Source: Strigamia acuminata
Lineage: Eukaryota > Arthropoda > Chilopoda > Geophilomorpha > Linotaeniidae
Assembly (NCBI GenBank): GCA_949358305.1
Contig: OX442323.1
Location: forward strand, 2,480,001 to 2,544,000
Length of the DNA: 64,000 nucleotides
Direction of reading: 5' to 3'
Every line of letters begins with the position of its first letter. Position 1 is the stretch's first letter. The notes beneath the pieces were generated by a model. It was not told the DNA's origin. It saw only the letters and a list, made by a program, of their open reading frames with translations, and made no database searches. Shown in pieces: positions 11,930-24,700 of the stretch. The position numbers were made by a program, and so were the translations under genes.

Positions 11930-12486
11930 CTTTTATTTATTTTTTTTCGCAAACCTTGCTAACATCAAAAATAGACTTCAGAATTAGGAAGATACCTTGT
12001 GGGTAAAAAGAGAAAACCCATGAAAAGTTGAAGCATGTGTAGCAGTCTGCTACGTAAGTGTTTGCATTTGTCTTGCAAAAGAGCCAACAGGACAAAAGTA
12101 GTTGTGTGATGGAAGAACAAGTTGCTATGCTTTTATGCATCTACCTAATATCAATACTCATATGGTCAATAAGTAAATTTTACAATTTAGTATTGCTTTT
12201 CACTTACTGCAGAATTAAGTACCGTATATTATTTGTACATTAAATAATTATATTGCAATGTATTTTGGACCATATGGGATAAAACAATGTTAAAATAAAA
12301 TTATATATCTCACTTACCAACGGAATCAATTATTATTTGGACGGTTAAAAGTGTTTTCGCTTGCAATAATGCATTAAAAGAACTTATTTTCACTTTAAAA
12401 AACAATTACTTTTCACAAGATAAAACGTATCTCTTTTTGTGTTACAATGGCAATAAACTGGAAATAATAAACAATTAGATAAATTG

Positions 12487-12501
12487 CCAACAGAGGGCAG
12501 C
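12487..12501 (+). promoter_or_regulatory. CTCF-like motif
   Basis: CCAACAGAGGGCAGC fits the degenerate CTCF core CCASYAGRKGGCRS except at one position (A for S). It is a motif match only; occupancy cannot be judged from sequence. Confidence 0.3.
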
Positions 12502-13021
12502 AATTGCAAGGAACCCTAAATCTACAATCAATAGGCGGTTAGGTGTGCTGTGGAGCTGAATTCAACTTTGCCACTTGCCACACACTTTCCTATTTTGATG
12601 GAAAAAAATATCACCATCCAGAAATAAAATATTTCATTTATTTTTTCTGCCATTTCCTCTATTTTTCAAACCAAACCTAAAACTTAACCTAACCAAATGG
12701 CCCAGAAGTAGTTTAGCCATGCTGAACTCAAACCATGCACAGCGACCCCAAAGGATAGAAATATTGCACAACCACTCAATAACTCGAAATAAAACACATC
12801 AACAACAACACATTGTTGTTTATTTTGTGTCACCTCAATCCGTTTACCGTATTTTATCGATTAAGAGCCCGGCATGTTCCTCCATCTTCAAAATCCTAAT
12901 TCCTAATGCAGCGCCATAGGGTCAGCAAACCGGTAGGGCAGTTCCAAATCTAATGGCAATACAATTTATTTTATATTAAAAAATAATAATAATAATTTTC
13001 AGGGAAAGAAGTCTAGCTTAC

Positions 13022-13182
13022 TGCAGCGATTTTGCATCCTCTTCGATGTTGATGTTTCCCACGTCCTGTGTGAGTTGTTTGGTGGAACTATCAGACATGT
13101 TCAGAAGTGCAGGCAGGATTTGTTCGGATAAGAGCACACTAAATTCCAGCTAGATGTCCACAATTTGTGTTTCGCTTGGTTC
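13022..13182 (-). pseudogene. Decayed copy of HAUS5 exon 8
   Basis: This 161-bp segment aligns with the 165-bp exon 8 of HAUS5 (18281-18445), including acceptor and donor positions and the shared block GAGGATGC. It is 4 nt shorter, which breaks the frame, and in-frame stops follow. The surrounding intron sequence is also copied, so it arose by DNA duplication and not by retrotransposition of mRNA. No other HAUS5 exon is present next to it. Confidence 0.8.
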
Positions 13183-13289
13183 CTGCAAAGAGAATTCTAT
13201 TAAAAACCCATAGTTTTTGATGCTGTAAACTTTCCTCTAAAGAAGATTCATTTTTAAACGTCTGTTTTTGCGCAATGTAGTCCTATTTT

Positions 13290-14338
13290 GCATAAAAATG
13301 TAGATTTTGCACAGAAAAATGTAGATTTTGCACAAAATAATGTAGATTTTGCACAAAATAATGTAGATTTTGCACAAAATAATGTAGATTTTGCACAAAA
13401 TAATGTAGATTTTGCACAAAATAATGTAGATTTTGCACAAAATAATGTAGATTTTGCACAAAATAATGTAGATTTTGCACAAAATAATGTAGATTTTGCA
13501 CAAAATAATGTAGATTTTGCACAAAATAATGTAGATTTTGCACAAAATAATGTAGATTTTGCACAAAATAATGTAGATTTTGCACAAAATAATGTAGATT
13601 TTGCACAAAATAATGTAGATTTTGCACAAAATAATGTAGATTTTGCACAAAATAATGTAGATTTTGCACAAAATAATGTAGATTTTGCACAAAATAATGT
13701 AGATTTTGCACAAAATAATGTAGATTTTGCACAAAATAATGTAGATTTTGCACAAAATAATGTAGATTTTGCACAAAATAATGTAGATTTTGCACAAAAT
13801 AATGTAGATTTTGCACAAAATAATGTAGATTTTGCACAAAATAATGTAGATTTTGCACAAAATAATGTAGATTTTGCACAAAATAATGTAGATTTTGCAC
13901 AAAATAATGTAGATTTTGCACAAAATAATGTAGATTTTGCACAAAATAATGTAGATTTTGCACAAAATAATGTAGATTTTGCACAAAATAATGTAGATTT
14001 TGCACAAAATAATGTAGATTTTGCACAAAATAATGTAGATTTTGCACAAAATAATGTAGATTTTGCACAAAATAATGTAGATTTTGCACAAAATAATGTA
14101 GATTTTGCACAAAATAATGTAGATTTTGCACAAAATAATGTAGATTTTGCACAAAATAATGTAGATTTTGCACAAAATAATGTAGATTTTGCACAAAATA
14201 ATGTAGATTTTGCACAAAATAATGTAGATTTTGCACAAAATAATGTAGATTTTGCACAAAATAATGTAGATTTTGCACAAAATAATGTAGATTTTGCACA
14301 AAAAAATGTAGATTTTGCAAAAAAAATGTAGATTTTGC
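13290..14338. repeat. 21-bp minisatellite, about 50 near-identical copies
   Basis: The unit AATGTAGATTTTGCACAAAAT is repeated almost without change for about 1,050 bp; only the outermost units differ. Twenty-one is divisible by three and the unit lacks stops in several frames, so long open frames of repeating NVDFAQN or NLHYFVQ appear on both strands; these are artefacts. Ancestral single-copy versions (TATTTTGCACAAAAA) are visible in HAUS5 intron 7 near 18550-18590, so the array seems to have expanded from intron sequence. Confidence 0.95.
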
Positions 14339-14925
14339 ACTTTTTTAGCCAAAAACAGCCAATTTTTTCCCTAAAAACTAGTCAAGTTAGTGATTATGAA
14401 TGAAATGTCACACGACATGTGTCAAGAAAAACAATAAAAACGTTGCGACGACATATGGTGATAGCAAGTTGCATCGACGTGTAAGTTTCCCCATAGACGA
14501 CAGTGATTTTCGTGGCATCTCGTGATGCAACACATCTCGTGTGACATCTCGTTCTGATTCACTACCGTACTTAAAAAGTTTAACTTCAAAAATGCATTTT
14601 TTAATCTTAAAATGTCTGTTTTGTGTAAAATGATCCATTTTGAACTAAAACAGTCCATTCTTGCTAGGCCTGCTCGCACACCAGAACACGTCAGAACTGG
14701 TTGAACCAACCAACCAACCAACTTCTCCAAATAAGCCAATACCTGTGTATTGTTACTATGCCCAAAGTAGAACTACGTCATGGCTGGAGTGACGCTAGGA
14801 GCTGGTAGGTCTGTTGTCAAAAAATAACTTTAGCACATCTGAAGTTGTCTTCTGATTCCAAACAACAGAAAAGCAGTCAAAAATGAAAAGGTGGAAAAAA
14901 ATTAAACAATTTTATTATGCAAAAT

Positions 14926-15307
14926 GGCCGGTACTCCCGGAAAAACGGTACTCCCGAGACTAAAAAAGGCAGGCGAGAGGCGACGAAAAATGCCAATAAA
15001 TGGCCGTTTTAGCCATTTTTCATGGTTAAAATGGCCTTTTTTAGCAATTTTTCATCAAGAATAGCCATTTTTAGCCATTTTTAGTCAAGAATAGCCATTT
15101 TTAGCCATTTCTCGTCAAAAATGGCTATTTTTAGCCATTTTTAGTGGAAAAAATGGCTGTATTTTGTCAAAAATGGCCATTTTACACTTCAGCAACGAAT
15201 TTTTGACGGAACCGCTATTTCTCAAATTTCCCAGTTCCCGGTACCGTGATTTCTCACCGGGTTTCCCGGGAATTCGGTACCCCCGTTTCCCGGTACCAAA
15301 ACCCTGT
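14926..15307. mobile_element. Probable MITE with CCGGTACTCCCG ends and internal GCCATTTTTAG repeats
   Basis: The left side has two copies of CGGTACTCCCG (14930-14958); the right side has GGTACCCCCGTTTCCCGGTACC (15275-15298 approximately), inverted and diverged. Between them (15000-15180) is an array of AGCCATTTTTAGTCAAGAAT-like units. It sits at the position occupied by a different MITE in the duplicate copy A. Borders are approximate. Confidence 0.5.
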
Positions 15308-15403
15308 CAAAAAGAGAAAATCCATGACAAATTGCAATATGTACTTGTAGTAATCTGCAAGTGAAAGAAGAACAAGTTGCTACGCTTTTATGTACAGTAC
15401 CTA

Positions 15404-15537
15404 CAGTGGAACCTCATTATAACGAACCGCAATGTAAGGACCTTTTTGTTTTCACGAATAGTTAAAAATGGCTGGGTTGGTTGGGTTATAACGAACTTTC
15501 TCGGGTCCCTTGCGATTCGTTATAGGAGGTTCGACTG
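15404..15537. mobile_element. 134-bp pogo/Tigger-like MITE with TA duplication
   Basis: It reads TA, CAGTGGAACCTCATTATAAC ... GTTATAGGAGGTTCGACTG, TA. The inverted ends match the well-known CAGT-GAACCTC-TATAACGAAC termini of pogo-type Tc1/mariner MITEs, and TA is the expected target. It lies about 190 bp beyond the HAUS5 stop codon and is missing from duplicate copy A. Confidence 0.85.
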
Positions 15538-15728
15538 TAATAGGAAAGTGTGTGGCAAACTTGAATTCAGCTCGAGAAAACTCCTACAGCCTATTTTGAT
15601 TGAAACAAAAAACCACCAACTAGAAGTAAAATGTTTCATTTATTTTGCTGCCACTTTATTACATTTCCTCTATTTTTAAAAAAGAAAATGGGTTTAATAC
15701 AAAAAAAAACTATACAAATTTTTATAAA

Positions 15729-18700
15729 TCATTTCTTATGATCTTGAATAGACAGTTCCATCGCCACTGCATTGGCCGTAGCCCACCGGTCTAACCACTG
15801 CTGCAAACTCAATCCGAAAACATTCGCCTTGGATGGAATGTTTTTAGCCGGCTGGTTCCACCTGCCATTAGAAATACATGCAATACATGCGAGGAGTTAA
15901 CTGCCCAATAGGCCCTTCTTTATACAAATTTGGACCATTTTTTCACTAATTTGGACCATTTTTTCACTAATTTGGACCATTTTTTCACTAATTTGGGCCA
16001 TTTTTTCACTAATTTGGGCCATTTTCTAACAAATTTGGACCATTTCCTAACAAATTTGGATTTTCTAACAAATTTGGACCATTTCCTAACAAATTTGGAC
16101 CATTTCCTAACAAATTTGGACCATTTCCTAACAAATTTGGACCATTTCCTAACAAATTTGGACCATTTCCTAACAAATTTGGACCATTTTCTAACAAATT
16201 TGGACCATTTTCTAACAAATTTGGACCATTTTCTAACAAATTTGGACCATTTTCTAACAAATTTGGACCATTTTTAACAAATTTGGACCATTTTCTAACA
16301 AATTTGGACCATTTTCTAACAAATTTGGACCATTTTCACAAATGCCTGGGCCAACATTCCACTTCAACCCATTCCTGGAGTAGTGAGCGAGTTCCGCGAC
16401 TCGCGGCCAGATACGTACCACAATTCTAAATCCTCTTGTAACTGATTTCCGAGCTGCAAACTTTGCATAGTTAATTCGGTTGATTTTTTCATCTCTTGCA
16501 ACAAACTTGCGCTCATACTTTCATCCGACTGTGAAACTTGGGCGGTCAAGTCTATCAAAAAACGCAAATTGTTATTAACGATGGAAAAATCCGTTTTAAA
16601 AAATCCGATCCTTTACCGATCAGTTCCTTAATCGCATCCGCTTTGCTTTTACCGCTTTTACATCGGGTTTCGTCAACTTGAGGTTGTCGCTGCTGAACGT
16701 CACAACAGTCCATAGCAACCGATTCTAGTTTGCACTTGAGAACGCTCTCCAGCAATGCTTCGGAACTCTAGACACGTCGAATTAACAATTTCACAAAGTT
16801 CTACAATCGAAATGATAAAAAAAATCACCTTAAACGACGGCAAATTCAATTCGTTCAATGTTTCGGCGAACAAAGATTGAGTGATGTTGGCGTGGCAGTT
16901 GGGTGAAGCGTTGAGAAAGTCGAGGGAATAAATGGAGAAAGATGGAGGACAGTCCCAGCTGGAAGACAAATTGTTGGATTTTTGGAATTCGTGCGGGAAT
17001 GTTTGGTATTGTTACTTGTGTTCGAGGAGAATGGGGAGGTTTGTAAACGGTAGCGTCTGGAGGACGTCCAGTTGGTTCGATATGCTGTCCCAAAGAACTT
17101 CGATGTCGGTGTTCAACATTCCGTATTTGTTGCATAAATTTTCTTGGACGAATTGGCAGATCTAAATCGTGTGGAAATTATAAAATTACTAAAATTGGTT
17201 GAATTTTATCGATAATTTGAAATTTTTTTTTTTTTTAATTTGATTTTTTAAAAAGAAAATTGAATATTTATTTTGAAAATTTGCATATTTTAGAGTGAAT
17301 TGAATTTACATTTTTTTTTAACAAAAAATTGGAAATTTTTCAATTTTTGAGAATTTTTTTTAAAATCTTTTGGAAAAATTATTTTTTTTTAACGAAAAGT
17401 TTGAAATTTACAATTTTTGAGAGAAAATTTTTAAATTTTTTGAGAAAACTGATAAAAACTGCAATTTTTCAAAGATTCTTCAAATACTTCAACCCATTTT
17501 CAAGCGGATTTCTCAATTAAACTACTCTATACAATTACCCCTTGCCGCAAATTATTTAACCACTCGTGAACACCAATATTTTGCCCGATATGCGTCCGAA
17601 TTAATTTGTGTTTCTCCTCCTGCCGAAAAACAAATTCCACCATTAACATCGCTGCAAAAAACTCCCATCCAAACGAAAACCCAAACCTTAATTTTACGAA
17701 ACTCGTGAATCTCTTTCAGCTTAAGTTCTTTTTCTTGAACGGCCTGTCGAGATTTCTCCAACTCCTTGTTAATCTCAGTCTGTTTCACGTTCAAAAACAT
17801 CAACGCGGCTTGGATCGACACCAGTTCCAACGTATTTTGAACCCAACACCTAAAAAATGGGCCAAATTTTACCGCATTTTACAAATTTGGGACATTAACT
17901 TACTTGATAATGGGCAAAAATGATTTCATGTTGCCATAACTGTTCTTGAATGACTTTTCCAGTGTTTTTAACTCTTCTTTTAACTCATTTTGCAAGTCAA
18001 CCACCCGGTTCCTTACTATTTCATTGCGAATTCCCATTGACACTTGTCCCAATAATTCATCCTAAATTAAATAAAAATTATTAACAAAAATATTTTTGTC
18101 GATTTTTGTTGATTTTTACTTGCAAAATGACGCCAACCGACTGAAGAATTTCACGCGGTGCGGATTTGTCGGTCAATTCGCCGGTTTTGGTTTCATATCC
18201 GAATCTAATGGCAATAACATCGATTTTATTTAGAAAAAGAAAATACCGGTTTATAATTCTTTGGAAAAAATGTAGTTTACTGCAGCGATTTCGCATCCTC
18301 TTCGATGTTGATGTTTCCCACGTCCTGTGTGAGCTGTTCGATGCAAGTGTGAGACATGTTCAGAAGTGCATGCAGGATGAATTTGATCGGATAAGAGCAC
18401 ACTAAATTCCAGCCGGATATCCACAATTTCTGTTTCTCTTGGTTCCTACAAAAAGTGAATTTTATTACAAAACGGTGCTTTTAGGTGCAATCAACTGTTT
18501 TCTAAATTAAATTCGTTTTTTAAATTTAAAAACGTCTATTTTTGCATATTGTAGCTCTATTTTGCACAAAAATTGATCTATTTTGCACTAAAAAGATCAA
18601 TTTTTGTATTAAAACATCAATTTCTATACTGAAAACATCAATTTCTGTACTGAAAACATAAAACATCAATTTCTGTACTGAAAACATAAAACATCAAATT

Positions 18701-21700
18701 CTGTACAGAAAACATCAAATTCTGTACTGAAAACATCAATTTCTGTACTGAAAACATCAATTTCTGTACTGAAAACATCATATTCTGTACTGAAAACATC
18801 ATATTCTGTACTGAAAACATCATATTCTGTACTGAAAACATCATATTCTGTACTGAAAACATCAATTTCTGTACTGAAAACACCAATTTCTGTATTAAAA
18901 ACACCAATTTCTGTGTTAAAAACATCAATTTCTGCATTACAACATCAATTTCTGTACTAAAAACATCAATTTTTGTACGGAAACCATCAATTTTTGTACA
19001 AAAAACATAAATTTCTGTACGAAAAACATCAATTTCTAATCTTAAGATCCCAATTTTATGCACAAAATGATCGATTTTTGTGTAAAATGATCCATTTTGA
19101 ACTAAAACAGCCCATTTTTGTACTTAAGAGAAAATAACAATTTGTGCCCTCAAAACAAAATTAAAACTCTGATTTATTAGCAAATAATTTGCTATTCTTG
19201 AAAATTGTCTGTGAGCAAAAATTCTACCCTAAATAGGTTTGAGCGTCTTTGCTCTCCAGATCCTCGCCAGTCAACTGCGATATATGAGTTTCTAAAATTA
19301 CAAACAATTTCTGCACATCCTCCTGAAATAAAAAAAATAAAAACCGTTTAATAATTAAGCGTAGAAAATCTCTCACGACAAACCACGCACCTGACACTGG
19401 CGTTTAACTCTCGCTGCCCGTTTTGCCTTCATTTCCAATTTGTTTTCCCTAGAAAAAAAAATATTAATTAATTTAATTTAATGTAATTTAATTTAATTTA
19501 AAATGTACATTTGCTTCAGCTGTTCCGTTTTGGCGATGAGTAATTTGAAATTTTCAATCTGATTGCAATAAATGCGGATTTTTTTATCGATCAAATTGAT
19601 CATCTGATCCAACACGCAAATTTTCCGTTTCAAATCTCGCGATACGTTCGTCTTCTCCCGCACGAGAGTCTCTAATGCATTTCAGTTGAGGAATACAAGT
19701 TTCGATTAATTACATTCACAGTGTTTTAATTAAATTACCACTTTCTTGCACTTTGACTTCCAACAACTCGATCGATTTTTCCAATTGTGAAATCGACGAA
19801 TACGCGCTCGAAAGAGATTGACGCATTTGCGTTTGCTGCTCTTTCAGGACACTCGTGGGCTTTCTTGGCGGCTACAAGTAAACAAACATGACATTAGCAG
19901 CCATTGTAAAATCCTAATTGATTTAATATTTTATTTTAATGATTTGGTCAAAAGTGTTTGTTTTGATTATGTTTAGATTTAGAAAAAAAAGTGTTGTTTG
20001 ATTTTATAAGTATTTAGTTAGATGGAATTAATTGCTATGTTTTGAAGTTCATAACATGTTTGTTTCGAGGTCACCAAGAGTGCCCTCAAGTATCTAAATT
20101 GTTGTTGGTCAGTCCTTGCTGACCAGATGTGTCCCCGTTTGTTTTATGACCTTACTCTCATCTTTGTTCATGTATCAACGTGTGTCACTACACGTTTTTG
20201 CACTGCTCAATTTTCAACGATTAAATTAGTTTGTTAAGTTTAAACAATTGGACTGTTTATTTGTGTGTGCTACAATCGTAGTAGGATTTGTTTTGCAATC
20301 GCGAAATTGGTGCCGAAACCCGGGAGAACTCGACCTGGACCCTGAAGATCTGAAAATCCTAACAGCAAGTAAAAGTTCGAAATTTGACAAAGATGGCCGA
20401 CGACCTCGCCGTGACCAAAAGTCAACGTACCGTGGCCAGACGAACTGTGACCGCCACCATCACCAAGGCGAAGACTCTCCTCGCGAATATCCCGCGCAAT
20501 GCGCTCGAACTAAAAAAAATAAGGGCTAATTTGAAGGCGAAATTTATCACCTTGAAGGAGTTGGATGTGAAAATATTGGCGGCACTGATCGACGACGACG
20601 AAATCGACCAGGAAATTACGCAATGTGAGTCGAATTATTACGAGAAAGTGATTGATTGCGAGGTTGAAATTGATGAGGCGCTGAAAGAACTCAATGCGTC
20701 GCTCGTCCCCCCTCCGGCAGCAACAGTAACTAATAATTATAACGGTAACGGCCACGTTCCGCACGAGACGACGATGCGACTCCCAAAATATGAAGCAATT
20801 AAATTTAAGGGCAATCCCCTCGAGTGGGATGATTTTTGGGGAAACTTTGATATCAGTATTGACACGAAAACCAACATAACAAATAAGAGCAAGCTGGTTT
20901 ATCTCAAGTCGTTTTTGGAAGGCGAGGCAGCACTGGTGTTAAAAGGCTTGCCACCAACCGATGAGAACTATCCCGTAGCCAAAGAACTGTTGTTGGAACG
21001 TTTTGGGCGCAGTGACGTAATCATGAGTGCCCATTTAAATTCCTTGATGAGGATGACACCCGTACGCGATATTATGGACACAGAGTCACTCCAGAAGCTG
21101 TACGACCGCTGCGAATCAAACGTGCGCGGCTTGCGTGCAGCGAAAATGAATGCGGACGCAATTGATGCGACGGTTTGCCCATTAATTCTGGGTTTGGTGC
21201 CCAAGCAGATCTCACTTGACTTCTCACGCCAATATCCGGACGGAAAATACAAAGCAAAGGAGTTGCTCGATATGATTCGTGCTGAGCTCATCCACCACAG
21301 CAAAATAGACAATTTCCAAGAATTACATCGTAAAAAAGAAGTTGAAAAATCGGAAAAATCGGAAAAATCGGGAAAATCAGAAAAATCGGAAGAGAAAACA
21401 ATGCGCAAGAGCCACGATCGAGTGCCGTCTGCTCGCGTCTTGAGCACAACAATATCCAATTGCATGTTCTGCAGCAAAACTCACGACCGTGACAGCTGCA
21501 CTTCTACCGCTGCTGAAAGAAAAAATTATATAGTCAAAAATGGACGGTGTTTTAAGTGTTTAAAAAAGGGGCACACGTCAAAAACGTGCTCCTATCGTAT
21601 TACGTGCAAATTGTGCCAACGGAGTCACAACCCTTTGATTTGTGATGGAACACCAAAGACTGTCACTGAAAATGTAATTACTCACGTGGCTACGTGCGTC

Positions 21701-24700
21701 GATTTGTCGAAATTCGTCCCGCCACCTGCTGCAACGTTGGCGACAATTTTCGTGCGTGTCATGCATCAATCCACGGAGGCGATCGTGCAGTGCCTTCTCG
21801 ACCCCGGCAGTCAGACGACATTCGTGTTGTCCAGTCTTGCTAAAGACATGAAGTTGCCATCGACAGGAACTGAAAATTTGTCCGTGCTTACTTTTGGCAG
21901 TCAAACGTCACAAAATGTGAAGCGAGGGAGATTCGATTTGAAATTGTGTCACGTGGACGACAAAAATAAAGCGCTCACGGTCTCAGCATTTGAGACGCCT
22001 TGGATAACCCGACCAATAAAAACCGAGTTGCAGGCTGGCTTGCGAGCCGCCCTAGAACGCAACAATATTGTAATAAATTTTGAACAGCATAATAATTTCG
22101 ATATTTTTTGTTTGATAGGAGCCGACAATATCGCCAGGATTTTGACCGGACGAATCGAAAAATTGGAGGAAAATCTGGTAGCAGTTGAAACAATGTTTGG
22201 CTGGACAGTGATGGGAACTTCGCCCAATGTGACGTCCCTGTCGACAATGGTTACTCGTGTATTCAACGTGCGGCTCGACGATCGTTTAGAAGAAGGCTTA
22301 AGAAAATTCTGGGAACTCGAGGCGATCGGAATCCGTCACGAGACCGTCGATGAATCGCCGACCGATCGCAACTCGTGCACAAAACGATTTCGGGAGCAAG
22401 TGACGCGCGAGGACGGCCGATATGTGGTGCCACTGCCCTGGTTGGTCGATACAAGTCAACTCAACAACAATTATGAAGTAGCCAAGCGGAGGTTTTGGCA
22501 TCTGGTACGCAAGTTCAAAAAGAACCCCGGCTTTTATCAGGCATACAAGAAAATCTTCGAGGATCAGCTGAAAAACGACATCATCGAGGAAGTAGAAATA
22601 CAAGATCCAGAACATTCTTACTTTATGCCGCATCGTGCAGTTGTACGAGAGGACCGTGCAACAACAAAAATTCGTATCGTGTTCGACGCGTCATCAAAGG
22701 GGAAAAACGAACTTTCACTGAACGATTGTTTAGACAGCGGTCCCAATTTGTTACCGGAAATCTTGAAACTTTTGGTGTTGTTTCGGCGCGAGCTAGTGGC
22801 ATACCTCTCAGACATTGAAAAGGCGTTCTTGCAACTTTTATTGAGACTTTGCGACCGGAACTTTGTTAGTTTTTTGTGGGTCCCGGAGAATTGGGACGGT
22901 TTGGAATTCGTCGTGCCGAGAATAATGCGTCAGAAACGAGTCACATTTGGGGTCAGCTCCAGTCCCTATTCATTGAATGACACAATCCAAATGCATTTGG
23001 ATGAAATGGAAAAATTATATCCAGAGACTGTAAAGCAGATCCGAGAGAAATTTTACGTAGATGATCTTATCGATTCGATGCGAACTGACGATCAAGTTCT
23101 GACCGTTTTTTTCGAAGCGCGGAAATTGATGATGGATGCGCATTTGCCATTACGAAAATGGCATTCGAATTCTCGACGGTTGCGTGAAATATTTGCTAAA
23201 GAAATTCCCGAGGACGAAGAAATAATCGCCGCCGAAAATGAGCAGACCACCGTATTAGGCTTAATTTGGAATTATGAAACCGACAGACTCCAACTCGAAA
23301 TAGGCGAATGGGCCGAGAAGAAACCAGAGGACGGACAAGGAACAAAGAGAGCAATTGTACAAGCAGTAGCTAAAATTTATGACCCATTGGGCTTCGCTGC
23401 ACCGTTCACGATCGTCGGAAAACTCATGTTTCAGGAGTTGTGGATGAGAAAAATCGATTGGGATGTCCCATTGCCCCCCGACATTGCCAAGCGATGGTGT
23501 GAGTGGATCAAACAAGTTACAACATTGCGCCGAATTTCAGTCAAGCGACCGTACAGCTCCAACTTAAGCGACGACTCACAGCAAGAGCTTCATTTTTTTT
23601 GCGACGCGAGTCCAAAAGCGTACGGCGTCGTAGTCTACGTGCGCACTGAAACCAAAGGAACTGTAGACGTATCATTGTGCATGTCCAAGTCTCGCGTTGC
23701 ACCATTAAAGCCGCTCACATTGCCGAAACTGGAGCTCATGAGCGCCCTTTTGTCATCTCGCATCGCGGAGAAATTGCAAGTTTTGGAAGTTCAGAAGATG
23801 CATTATTGGACTGACTCTTCAATTACGTATTTTTGGATCCGCGAACAACAAGGGAAAACTAATCCTTTCGTCGCGAATCGGGTACGAGAAATTCGTACGA
23901 ACACCGACGTCGAATCGTGGCGACACTGCCCCGGCAGGGTAAATCCTGCGGATAAATTGACGAGAGGGATGGAGGCAGTGAAGCTGGTTGAAGATGGCGA
24001 GTGGTGGAATGGCCCCAAATGGTTACACAAAAGTAAAGAACATTGGCCACAAGGAATAGACACAGAAATGGAAACTCAGCTTGAAGAGGTAGAAGAGAAT
24101 TCCACACGCATAAACGTGACAAGAGCGTCGGAGAGGCTGGAGCCGTTGTTCGCCTTAGAAACCTACAGCAGTTGGACGAAGGTAGTCAGGATCACAGCGT
24201 GGATGCTGCGCTTCGTTCGAAACTCGAAAAAAGATCAGTCAATTGGCGGACCGCTGAAAACTGAGGAAATCGAGGCAGCAGAAACGTATTGGTTTCGCCA
24301 CACTCAGCGTTCAAGATTCGCAGAAGAAATGGAAAGCGTACAGAATGCTGTAAAATTAAATAGAGAGTCACCTTTATCGCAAGTGGAATTGATCGTCGAC
24401 GAAAACAAGATATTGCGAATAAATTCTCGAATTCGCGACCACATCGGAACGAAGAATTTTATTTATCCAATCGTATTAGATGCAGACTCGCCGATGACCA
24501 CACTAATAATAAGGGACTGCCATAGACGTGCTTTACATGGAGGATTAGGAGATACGTTATCGGAATTTCGTTCAAAATTTTGGACTCGAAGAGCCAGGAA
24601 AACGATCAAAAATTACGTGTCCAAATGTATAACGTGCCGTCGCGTAAACTCGAAGCTGATGACACAAGCCATCGGACTCCTCCCGTCTGACCGCATTAAT

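Larger units (their letters stand above)
11500..14680. repeat. Segmental copy (A) of the HAUS5 3' flank and intron 7/exon 8 region
   Basis: 11501-12700 aligns by eye with 14823-15680 (HAUS5 3' flank), sharing for example GCACATCTGAAGTTGTC and AACAAGTTGCTA. 12938-14680 aligns with 18197-19135 (end of HAUS5 exon 9, exon 8 and intron 7). Copy A therefore looks like a duplicate of the HAUS5 neighbourhood from which the part between about 15690 and 18200 (exons 9-17) is missing. Each copy has later acquired different MITEs and different tandem arrays. Confidence 0.75.

Noticed and set aside
13237-14352. Open frames of about 345-371 codons on both strands
   Set aside because: They are translations of a 21-bp tandem repeat whose length is a multiple of three; the heptapeptide repeats without variation and no start context or splice structure supports a gene.
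15930-16277. Open frames of repeating LDHFLTN and NGPNLLG
   Set aside because: These lie in the 21-bp array in HAUS5 intron 16; artefact of the period.
18638-19063. 141-codon minus-strand frame (FSVQKLM repeats)
   Set aside because: 21-bp array in HAUS5 intron 7.
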